Positions 1 to 10,900 of a DNA stretch of 64,000 nucleotides are shown here, piece by piece. Position numbers and translations under genes: made by a program. This DNA comes from Lingula anatina (taxonomy: Eukaryota; Brachiopoda; Lingulata; Lingulida; Lingulidae). The stretch is taken from assembly GCF_001039355.2 (NCBI RefSeq), contig NW_019775752.1, positions 1-64,000 of the forward strand, written 5' to 3'. Positions within the stretch are counted from its first letter, which is position 1, and each line of letters opens with the position of its first letter. The notes beneath the pieces were generated by a model. That model did not search any database and was not told the DNA's origin. It worked only from the letters and a program-made list of their open reading frames with translations.

Positions 1-283
1 CTGGGGCATCAGAGCTATCCTCTACATTCACATGACCATCAGGGGCATCAAAATAAGTAGCGAAACTTCTTGAATTTGGGTCACTTACAGGTACAACAGC
101 AGAGTTACCATGTTCTGTGGCTCCAAAGTAGTCTCCTTGTATATTAGCCGTATCCCTATGTTCTGCCTGCAGATTGGAATCTGCTGGTCTGTGAAAGTCT
201 GTGTCATCAAAGCCATTGTTAATTTCCCCCATGTCTTGAAACTCTGCAACTTGCGTAACGAGAGGAAGTTCTTGTCCAGCCAT
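1..283 (-). CDS. Unrecognised protein, N-terminal coding exon (gene runs off the left edge)
   Basis: An ATG at 283-281 in good context (A at -3, G at +4) opens a frame that stays open to position 1. An in-frame TAG lies 15 nt upstream, so this is a true N-terminus. A splice acceptor at 327-328 (ttttttcag) puts 43 nt of 5' leader in the same exon. The protein starts MAGQELPLVTQVAEFQDMGE and is acidic, polar and free of hydrophobic stretches, so it is probably a disordered cytosolic N-terminus. A strong donor-like GTAAGTG lies at 88-82. If it is used, the exon ends at 89 after 65 codons; otherwise the frame reads on for 28 more plausible codons. I do not recognise the family. The gene is transcribed in the same direction as the cadherin, which ends about 3.4 kb upstream of it. 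Confidence 0.55.
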   Translation of the reverse strand, partial: MAGQELPLVTQVAEFQDMGEINNGFDDTDFHRPADSNLQAEHRDTANIQGDYFGATEHGNSAVVPVSDPNSRSFATYFDAPDGHVNVEDSSDAP

Positions 284-1763
284 ATTGCACTTGGTCTAAA
301 CTTCACCACTGGGAGCTTAAAGATGTCTGAAAAAATGTAGATCTGTGAATATAATTTTGTTTTATACAGTATATTATAAACGTTCGACCACATCTGATTA
401 TAAGGCCATATGTTATCAATTGATTATTTCCTTTTATCTATTTGAAAAAAAAAAAACTGTTAAAACATAATATGAAACATAACTTACAACGTGATACATT
501 TAGCGTGTGTAACTATACAACTTTTAAACAATGTTTTTCAACCGATTATTCATATATCACGCATGAAATAAAAGTTTTCGGGTCGAAATTTTCTGCATTG
601 CGGAACAAATTAAATTTATTTATTTATTCATTCTTTTTTAAATATAGCCCCTTTAAGTTTGGTTACTGTATGATTTTACTTACCTATATTTAGCTCAATT
701 TAATTTAATTTTCCTTCGCAGCTAGTTTATATACGACGTGAGTGACTAGTACTAAATAGGATTACTAGCCAACTGAAATCACTACTGCCAATACATCAGA
801 TCAATCGTCGCCTTAATTGAACGCTAAGTATTAAATAACAGAAGCCTTTTGCCTCATCAAATTGGCACGGCTACAAAACAAACATCTTCACCAGACACTC
901 CATTCTTTGATTGCGGTGGCATAGCCACGGTTTGTTTGGGTAGCACTAAGGGAATGAAAAGAATAATACTTACCACCGATTTGTCTAATTATGTACTAAA
1001 CAAGACGAGCCCTCATCATCAGCAAACACTTATAATTAGTGTCAAGTCTTGACAAAGCAAGGAGTTATAATATAACTCCTTGGACAAAGTTACTTGGATA
1101 ATTAGAGGAATATTAATACTAATAGTTAACATACTTGTGAACATTGACAATTGCCAGAGAGGGAGATTTCCATGCACGTCCTACGTCCCCCGCCCTGAGA
1201 CACACAAAGCACACCAACACATGTACATAAAATGCTGTTCCTTTTTTTTCTTGTAATGAACTTTTTTTTTTAATTATCCAGAACTATGTTTTTCGTAATT
1301 CCACCCTTTTCTCCATAAGCAGTGATACAACCTACAACTAACAAACTTAGCAATATTGTTTTAAATACAATTACTATAGGCCTATTTAGCTGCTAAAGCC
1401 AAACTTCAGACTCATCTTGAAACTTTCAAATACACTATATTTCATCTTTGAACATTTTAGACATATGGTAGAACTTCTTTTCACGCCTTTTACTGGACAC
1501 AGGGTTCCAGTTTCGCAGAGCCATTTCAGGTAAAGAACCAACAATGCAATGCGATGCGAATCTATTGTTTTTATGTTCATGCAGCTACATGTACCAAAAC
1601 TTGGCAAAAGACGAAAAATATCTAAATATTTTGGATAACAAGGCATGTAGCCAGGAAGTTTGGAAGGTCTGCTTTCTCAGATGGGTCAGGTGGTGTCCAT
1701 TTAAACACTAACTGAGGAAGACTGAGACCCGCCTTTTGTTGTCTTTAGCATTTCCTCATTATT

Positions 1764-2050
1764 ACCTTCGCCAAGGACGTTATGTTTTTGGTTCCATTAG
1801 TTTGTCTGTCTCTCTGTCTGTTAGCAACATAACAGAAAAAGTTATGGACCGATTCTGATGAAATTTTCAGCAACTGTCAGAAGTGGACCAAGGAACAGAT
1901 GATTAGTTTTTGGCGGTGATCCGGACCAATAATCAATCAATAATCAATAATAAAAAAAACTAAATCATTATAGAATGAAAATTTAGGGGTGAAACGGCAT
2001 TGGGTGGAGACTTTGCTGCCTTGGCGGAGGTCTGCGCTCTCGGAGTGCTT
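1764..2050. mobile_element. Short non-autonomous element with terminal inverted repeats
   Basis: The left end accttcgccaagg (1764-1776) is the inverse complement of ccttggcggaggt (2019-2031) at 12 of 13 positions. The interior has a tgtctgtctctctgtctgt run followed by agcaacataacagaaaaagttatgg, and no coding capacity. The outer right flank runs on as a GC-richer segment to about 2050. From memory, very similar 'gccaagg...ttggcgga' sequences are dispersed in many marine animal genomes; I cannot search to confirm. No clear target-site duplication could be fixed. Confidence 0.5.
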
Positions 2051-3629
2051 TAGTTGTTTTCTGCAAACACTACCCTCCATCATTGAAACTAGGAAAGCAA
2101 TTATATATGTGACATCACGTTTCCTTGAATGAAGTCACTGCACATCTAATATGTAAAAAGAAAGAGAGAAAAGACTGATAGATCCAGAGATTTGTAGTTC
2201 AAATTGGGAGATATGTCCCAAATTGGAGTAACTCCCACCAAGATTAGTAATTTTGACAGGTCTGCCAATAGTGTCAAAATATCAAAAGTAATCTACAAAT
2301 CCTAATGTATGGTACACACCAGTACACCCCTCAATATTATTTTCAGTCAAAAAAGTAGAAACTGGTTCAATACAAGTGAAAAGGATGCCATTTAAGGTGC
2401 TTGCAGAATTACTGTAACTCCCCTGCACATTACTAGCCCTTTTTTACTTCCCATTGGTCAAAAATTAAAATGGTCATTCAAAAATAAATGAAAGGGGAGT
2501 AATGATATGAGACCATATTGATGCAGGTTATATCATAATTTAAACAAGAGGGAGAAACGATTAAGGGATGTAAAGACATGACTCCCTTGCTAGAAAATAT
2601 CCGAAAAAGAATCATTCTAATCTTTCACTTTTTTTTTTCAAAAGTTAATCTTTATTTCTTCTTTCCTCAACAAATGTTGCTCATTGACCAACACTTGCTA
2701 CAGTGCTTTATCAAAAGTTTTCAATGGTCAAACACTTTTGGATTCAAACAGTTATGATTTACAACTTCAGCCAGGTTATATTCATCTAATGAAAAACGCA
2801 TGATTGAAACAAATCCTTGACATGCCTAAACATATTAAAGCCTAGACCAAAGTTTAACAATTTTACACAATTACATCAAAAATTTTATGTTATATCATCA
2901 TCATCAACTCTATCTTGTTCAAGTTATGGTACATAAGTAAGGTGCTACTGCATTTAATGTTTCCCTTTTCAAACAATAGCATGATTTAAACAAATGAAAT
3001 TAATAGTGAAAACATTCTCATTACATTACATTGCAACCTTTCCATTAAAAAAATGTTAAAGTGTAAACAAAATAGGGATTAAAATAACAATTAAAGTTCA
3101 AGTATTACCCACAATGACTATGAAATATAACATGATAATATGAATTAAACCAAAGACAATGGTTAATTATATAGCACCAAAGTATGTGATATGTAACATT
3201 ATGTAATTGCAATATGTCATACATGTTAAATGTTCTGAAAAATACAATTAAAAGTAAAGTGCTGTATAAGTATTCACTGTTCACTGTTGCAAAAATACGA
3301 TAGGAAAACATTGTGCAAATAAATATAAAATATGTAAAGCAAAGTTTTTACCAAAGCTCTAGTAAGAGTAATGAACATATGTACTCTGTTTAATAAAGGC
3401 AAATTTAATTAAGGGTATTCAAAATGTGGCATATAAATTGGCTTTAAAGCACAAAAAGTACAATACTAGAATTTCTTTAAGCAAACCTTTATTACTGGCA
3501 GACTTAAGGACAAGCATTAAAGAGTGAAAAAACTAAAATAAATAAGTATGGCACAAAAACATTTTACAATGAAGAATAAGAATTTTTTCCCAAGTATTGT
3601 CTAAATACTGCATAATAGATAAAATGTGG

Positions 3630-3653
3630 AATAATAATAATAATAATAATAAT
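3630..3653. repeat. (AAT)n microsatellite
   Basis: Eight tandem AAT units just beyond the cadherin stop codon, so probably inside its 3' UTR. Confidence 0.85.
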
Positions 3654-3675
3654 AGTTAATACATATATTTCTCAT

Positions 3676-4986
3676 TTACTGTGGATGAACCACAGTAAAT
3701 CCATTCTCTACACTTGTGTATGGACCTCCAGAACCAGAATGTGTAAAGCTATTGGCTCTACCATTGCTCTGCATTGTCCCTGTACGCACTGTGTTGCTGC
3801 CACCTGACACCATGGTTCCAGTGCGAACATGATCATCAGGATGGACAGCAGATCTTCCATAGGTGGTCATAGTATGGACCCCAGTCAGTGGAGCATGGAC
3901 GCCAGCCAGATGGGCATCAGGTAAATCTTCCGGGCGTATGGTCACACTACCTGTATGCATTGTTCCACCAGCAGATCTCTGAGATGGCAAGTCATCAGCA
4001 CGGAAGGTAAGGCTTCCAGAGTGCAGGGTTCCATTGGGGCTTTGAACCATTGGAGGGGCATGCTGCTGTACCACTTCTTCAGTGTGAACGGTCATGCCAT
4101 GTTGGGGCACTGGTGAACCAACTTCTGGCCGGAAGGTCAAACTTCCTGAATGCCATGACTGACCAGTGGGCTGAGGTGGTGGCGGTGGGGGTTGAGAGGA
4201 GGTCACCTTTTCTGTGGTCTGAATAGTAAAGCCAGCAGTTTGAGGAGGAGGTGCTGCCCTCTGGGTTTCTGTTGTCTGGATGGTAAAACCAGCAGTTTGT
4301 GGAGGAGGTGCTGCCCTCTGGGTTTCTGTTGTCTGGATGGTAAAACCTGCAGTTGGTGGAGGTGCAGCTCTTGCTGTTTCTGTCGTCTGGATGGTGAAAC
4401 CAGCAACTGGTGGTGGAGCAGCCATTCTAGTTTCAGTTGTCTGAATAGTAAATCCTGCTGTACCAACTGGGACACCATAAGCTGAGCCATCCCTGCTGCT
4501 GTATATGGATTCTGAATACACTGAAGCGGCAGGACCAGAATCAACATGGTTCATGGAAGACTGTCCAGTGCGGATTGTGACGCCGCCATTGCTGCTTCCA
4601 CCTGATCTCATAGTGGAGGTTCCACCAGCAGTAGTGGCATGAATGGTACCAACAAAGGCAGACTCTGCAATCTGGGCCTGCCCTCCATGCTCTCCACCTG
4701 CCAAGCCAGCAACAATGGTGTACTCATCTGTCCCTTGTGCTGCAGCTGCTCCCTGCTCTCCTCCAGCCAAACCAGCCACAATGGTGTAGTTTGCATCCAC
4801 CTCATCTGCTGCCTCCACCGCCTGCTCGACACCACTTCTCTCCATGCTGGCAAACTCAAATTGCTCTCGCTCGATCCTTTCTTCATGAGAGTAACCACCT
4901 GCTCCACCACCAGCTACTGCTACCACTCCCCCTGTGCTATGTAGCTCATCAAATTCAAAGGCTTGGTTGTTGAAGGAATCATATCC
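3676..4986 (-). CDS. Cadherin last exon: cytoplasmic tail (436 codons)
   Basis: Starts after ttttctag at 4987 with GYDSFNNQAFEFDE and ends ENGFTVVHPQ. The tail is low-complexity, rich in Gly, Ser, Thr and Pro, and made of short repeat families: two TIVAGLAGGE copies; five AGFTIQTTE units spaced by APPP-type linkers; three HSGS/TGS-(L/V)T(F/I)R units; and several TGTM and HSGS motifs near the end. There is no catenin-binding motif and no recognisable PDZ-binding end. Glutamate/arginine-rich EERIEREQFEFASMERSG near the start is the only segment with helix-forming character. No known domain identified. Confidence 0.88.
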   Translation of the reverse strand, partial: GYDSFNNQAFEFDELHSTGGVVAVAGGGAGGYSHEERIEREQFEFASMERSGVEQAVEAADEVDANYTIVAGLAGGEQGAAAAQGTDEYTIVAGLAGGEHGGQAQIAESAFVGTIHATTAGGTSTMRSGGSSNGGVTIRTGQSSMNHVDSGPAASVYSESIYSSRDGSAYGVPVGTAGFTIQTTETRMAAPPPVAGFTIQTTETARAAPPPTAGFTIQTTETQRAAPPPQTAGFTIQTTETQRAAPPPQTAGFTIQTTEKVTSSQPPPPPPQPTGQSWHSGSLTFRPEVGSPVPQHGMTVHTEEVVQQHAPPMVQSPNGTLHSGSLTFRADDLPSQRSAGGTMHTGSVTIRPEDLPDAHLAGVHAPLTGVHTMTTYGRSAVHPDDHVRTGTMVSGGSNTVRTGTMQSNGRANSFTHSGSGGPYTSVENGFTVVHPQ

Positions 4987-7900
4987 CTAGAAAATCAAGC
5001 ATTTTTCTCATTAATTAATAGGAGGTAATTGACAAATAATAAAATATCAGATAACATTTCTCCAAAAGGATGAAAAAGAGCACAGAATATCATGGTTACT
5101 GCAGCTGAGAAAAGAACATCATGGTTACCGTACATATCTAACACTAGAGACAGTGATTGAAAAATACTTACATATGCACTGCCTGCTCCATATCCATATC
5201 TAGAACAAAGGAAAAGATTCATAAATATTTCATCATTTGTGTCATATTATAAAACCTTAAGTATATTTCTCACTGTCACATCACACAAATTCAAGTTTAC
5301 ATTTAATAAGTAACTGGGAATCTTCTAAGAATATATTATTTGTTTTAAAAAAGTTGTTTACTTTATTCTTTAAAATACTTACCCTGCACCAGTCCCTGCT
5401 CCTGCACTTACTGCAGCTGAGAAAAGAAGCAAATCCAAATAAATGCTTTTTTTCTATCAAGTTTATTTAAGTTTATTAAAATAAACTTTCTTAAAAAGCT
5501 ACTTTTAATTACCCTTATTGTCTCTTTAGTTGCTTTTAGTCCTATTGTTGGTTTGGAATCAAATCCAAAAATTATCAAACATATTCAAAATATTTCCCTT
5601 TATTTAACACTCAGTAGATTCTGCAGAACTTGTCCCCTTGTTGGTTAATTATCTCAAACAAATCCCTTGAAATAGGTATAATTGTCTTTGGCATCATCTG
5701 GAATTACTTTGAACATAGCCTTGCTTGAATCTTTGCACACAAATCTTGCAGTCGTCTCAAAGTGTCCTAGTCATACTGCATTACTGAATACAGACCCAGT
5801 GGCAAGGGGTTCGGGATGCAAAAAAACCCCACCCTTTTGGTCACAAAGACCTGGTCCGGATCAAAATGATGCAATTTCTCAAGTTGGGTCAACTAATGGG
5901 GGTAAAATGTCCAATTTTTTTAGACTCCCTGAGTCCCATGAGGTTTTCCGGCTATTGGCCAGGTATATCATATTGTCTAAATTCCTTTGATAAAAATGTC
6001 AATTTTCTATTCAGAGGGAAGAAAAGCTCCAGCAACACAAGTCTACTCACCTAACTTTTCTTTTCCAGCACCTGCACCAACAGGGGCACAGCACCTTTAA
6101 TAGATACAAGTAGATCTTGTTAATACTACTCTTTTATATCTATCAATATTTAAACAAGGGCAAGCTCAACTCTGACAGATTGACTCATTTACAGTTAATA
6201 TGACAGACTTGAGATACTATCAACATTGTATAAGATATTCAAAGCAATACTCAATCAAGAGGGTGAATACTACATAACAACCTTGGACAAACAACTTCAT
6301 TAATGTGGCACGTTACTTACCCTCCACAGCACTTAGCACAGCAAGGTAAGCAACAACATAACAACAACAGTAACAGTAATAACAATGCCAGAAGAGCTGC
6401 AATGGCTCCAGCAAGGGCTCCCCAATCTACCCCTCCACCAGTCGAGGCTGCGGCTACACCAGGCTGAAAGAAACAATAGTCATATCATAACATTTCCAAT
6501 TCTACTGAAAAAGAAATGTAAGTTTAAATGTAAAGTTACTGATAAAATGTTAAGCACAGGCTGTCAATAAGTTACACCAGTGACAACTCAAAATTAGCAG
6601 AAAAGGCCTTGTGATAAGGTGTTCTTTACGTACCTGTGCATCTGCCACATGCAATAAAGCAAACGCTCCTTTTTCATCTCCTGTCAGCTTCCCTTTAAGT
6701 GTAGCTGCGACAGCTTTCCCATCCATCAGAAAATTGGTCTTGTTGTCAACCACATAGATGACAACATCGGTCCTGAAGTAGGAAATTAGAACAATCAGCA
6801 AAATTATGTCAAAATCAAAATTAACATACTAATTGCAATTTTGCTGTGTAACCAATGAATGTGAAAAATCAGGACTAATATAATGGACTGCAACCAAATA
6901 TAGCACTGAGCAATTATGCCATTTGGTCTCTATGATGATGTTCTTAAAAAATACTTACCATTTTTCATTGACATAATCACCAACTTGGTGGAATCTGATT
7001 TCAGATTCATCAATGAATACTGTCTTTGCTCCCACAATTGAAGTTATCAGTCTGAAAAAAAGCATTGCTCATATTAATAAAATGCAGTAGACACCAATGA
7101 TCCCTTTTAACAGAAAAGTTAAAGATATTGCAAAATAATGTAGTTTATTAAAATTAAAGCAAAAATAGTATAAAAGTGGTGTGCATACTGTATGATTTTT
7201 TCCTTGTATCTTCGAACCCAATATGGTGGTTGTTTTATGAGCAGGACAATCTCATTTGTTTCATCTGCCACCCAGACCTAAATAAAAGTTGGAAATATTT
7301 TTGTAAATATGAATATTAATTACTAATCTTCCATTTGTGCATCAGTTCTTATTAAACATGCATTTATGAAATTATTAATTTTAATAAAAGATAAATCCTT
7401 GGCAAATTTTGTAAATCCTCATGACTTAGAAATTAAAACATATATGCTTTTTATATTTTAGTTGCATTAGTAATATAGTTTAATATTAAAAATGTCATAT
7501 TACACCAAATAAAATATAATAGACAAAAAATATACAAAAAAGAGAGCAAATGTTTCCAACCTTTAGATTAGACTTCATAGACCTTGGTATTTCTCCAGAG
7601 TCTGATGCATCAATTACCATATCAAATCTAACATCTTTGTAATTATCCATAAGAGATATGGTATACACAGTAGCATTCAACAAACCAATGGTCATTGCAT
7701 TATCAACTGTGTATATTATATTAGTATTTTCCTTTGACACGATAGTCTGATCGATACGGAAGGTGACATTGCCATTAGAGCCACCATCTTTGTCCGTTGC
7801 GGATATTTCATCTGTGACCAAGTACCAGAATGGTGCCCTTAATGGGACAACTGCAAAAAATAAATAAATAAATAAATAAAAATATATAAATATATACATA

Positions 7901-10900
7901 AATAACAAGAAATTTCTCAATAAAAATATTAAAGATTTTGATTTAAAATTATAAAAATTATGAAGCAGGAGAACAGAAGTGTGATCAGTATCTCAATGGT
8001 TTATGAAATCATCTTCAAAAATTAAATATTTAACCACAACAAATTAGTTTAACCAGGAAAACATTGTTTTAATCGAGTTGTACTAATTGCCAAAAAATCA
8101 TTTCAGACAGCAATAACAGTGATGATAATATAGATGTTGATGACAATAAAACAAGATATAAATAATGTTAACATAAAACTTACAGAGAAAAATAAAACAT
8201 CATACTTACAGGCATAATACTCATTAAGTGTAAATATTGGTCCATTGTCATTAGTATCAGTAACAATAATGGTGACCATGACATATGTTGGGTTAGGGTA
8301 AGGCTCTTCATTAACATTAATGACATTATCATCATTGAGATTATTTGTCACTCTGACTGTTAGGACAAACTTGCTGATGGTTTCTCTGTCTAACGCCTTA
8401 TTAGTGACGATTCTTCCTGTTCTATTATCTATCTTGAAAGAGTTGTTGAAATTGCCACCTGGAGAGTGATCAAAATAAATCAGTAGACTTACAATATTCA
8501 GCAGAAGTGACTTATCTGAAGCTGAAGTGAGTCCCACCACATACAACATACATTTTTCTCTGTTCATTTGCTCCAACTAAACATTTCTCTTTATCTGTTG
8601 TAATACATATTTTAAACTGTTAAATCTAAAAAAGCAAGAATAATACAAACCCCATAAATGGGTAATTTAAAATTCTCTTAGCAGAAAAAAATATGATGTC
8701 ACAGAATAAATACAGTGGCTAAAAATGTTTTTGCTTGAAGAATAGAAAGGTAACCTACCATCAATGTAGTAATAAATGTCTGCATATCTTCCTGTATCCT
8801 TATCTGTAGCATTGACTTGACCAACAAAGTAATCCTTCACTCCTTCAGGCACAAAGAATGTCACTGGTATTGTACTCCCATTCTGGTAAAAAAAAAAGTT
8901 AAATCACTACATTTATATTCACACATAACACTATTTCTCATCATATAATTGTTTTTTAAAAAGTTCACTCATTAAAATCTAACAAAATGGTTATCCAAAA
9001 TCACTTTCACTTACATATGAAGATGATTTATTTTTTATCTCCATTTATGTTAGAAAAAATAATTATTTACACCTCAAAGTGGTCTTAAATGTTTTGATTA
9101 AGGAAATATACCCGCCAAACTGAAATATTTGAACTTGGCATACTAAAGATGTCATAGCCCTTAAGGCATAAAAAGTTGTCAGCTGGCAGTTAAAGCTGCC
9201 CTGATAGGCCTTAGTATGTTAGTATAAAATCTAAAGTTGGCAGACAACTTATTCTTTTAAACTAACAACTGAGAACTTCTAAATATGTGTATGAATACTA
9301 GCGACACCAATCATTTCATTTTCTCTCAACACTTACTTGGAATGTTGGGAATGATGGTGGGTTATCATTGACATCTAGCACTTTCACAGTCAAGTACCTG
9401 TTGGACTGCAGTGGAGGCTGACCATTGTCACGGGCAACTAACAGCAGCTGAAAAGACAATCATATAGTAATATAAGACACATTCATTACCTAAAACCATC
9501 ACAATATCTTTGAACTAGACTGTTTTAAAAATAATTTTTTGCAACTTTAACAAGACATTAAGTTTCTTAATTGGCCTGTAATTGATAGCATGTGAAAAAA
9601 AACATATGCCTACTGAATAAGTTTTATGAATTATTTTTCATGAATATATATTACACATATCTGTCCTACTAAATTACCAAGAGCATAAAAATTTCTTTAA
9701 AACACCTACTGTGTATGTATCTTTTTCCTCCCTATCAAATATCACCTTGGCTGAAATGACACCAGTGATAGGGTTAATAGTGAATTCTGGAGTTTCCTTT
9801 ACAAATCTATTGTCATAGAAACCATATGTGATTTTCCCACTGGGGCCATCATCATCATCCACAGCATATGGCTTGTCAGTGACCACCAAGCCTACATACT
9901 GGTTCTGGAAAAAAAGAAAATAAAGTGAAGAGGATATTACTAATATCACTGCCACAACAACTTTTATAACTCTATTTTGGCTTGTGTTTGATAATTATCA
10001 TACATGATCCAACTACCAAGCTAATGAACATTTTTGCTCAAATTTTATACCTGTATTTTAAATACATCACACTATACCATTACTAGAAAATAACCATAAA
10101 AGATTAGGAAATTTCTAAATAAACATTTATCAAAATGGGGCACTTATTGATATCCAAAATGGCTAACAGGATATCAAAGCAGTCGTCTTTTTCCACTGAC
10201 TTTCAAATGATTTATAATTGGTGAAAGATGGTCATTTTATCTAATGCATCTATTTTTTTTTTTCACGCAAGGCTAAAAATCAATTGGCTAACTATTTGTA
10301 TGAATCACTTATATCTATGAACTTATGAACAGTTTACAATAAAAAAGTCCTTCATCCTTTTCACATACCTCAAGCACCTCAATAGTCTGATTATTACCCG
10401 CTGGCCAGATCCAACGGGGAGCTCGCTGATTGGTAGCTAATACCGTTATCACCACTCTTGTTAGGGAGACACGTCTCTCAGGTACGCCATGATCTGTAGC
10501 TTCTACAGTAAATCTGTATGTTCCTGAGTGACCCACTAATGACTTGTTGGTGGAAAGGCTTCCTGTTGTCTCATTCAATGCGAACAGTTCTGAGACAAAA
10601 TGAAAAAGATATGACAAAATAATAAGCTGTTGTAAGAATAAAAAGCATGATGCAACATTGCAACTTTTCATTGTTGTTTGTCTCAAGGCAACTACGAATA
10701 TCATTTGTCAATTGCACCAAAGTCTTATCCATTTAAACAAATCAATAATGCAAATAATTGCAAACTTGAGCTCAGTACGTTTATATCAGGGACATGAAAT
10801 AAAATTACCATTTGGTGCATCATTTCCAAAATTGTAAGTCACTCTAGCATTTTCTCCCAAGTCTTTATCATTTGCAGAGATTTGAAAGATAAATGCATTG

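Larger units (their letters stand above)
327..3675. other. Non-coding region between the unknown gene and the cadherin
   Basis: AT-rich, with no exon that I can frame between splice sites. It should hold the upstream 5' leader of the left-edge gene and the 3' UTR of the cadherin, whose stop is at 3678-3676. A TTTATT at about 3487-3492 reads AATAAA on the minus strand and is one candidate polyadenylation signal, about 185 nt past the stop. Also present are an inverted-repeat element (1764-2050) and an (AAT)n tract. The short open frames here have no recognisable product. Confidence 0.6.

Noticed and set aside
4203-4973. Several open frames on both strands overlapping the cadherin tail (for example 4203-4547 minus and 4192-4485 plus)
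   Set aside because: The tail's repeated, GC-richer DNA leaves other frames open. Only the 4986-3676 frame joins to the spliced upstream exons.
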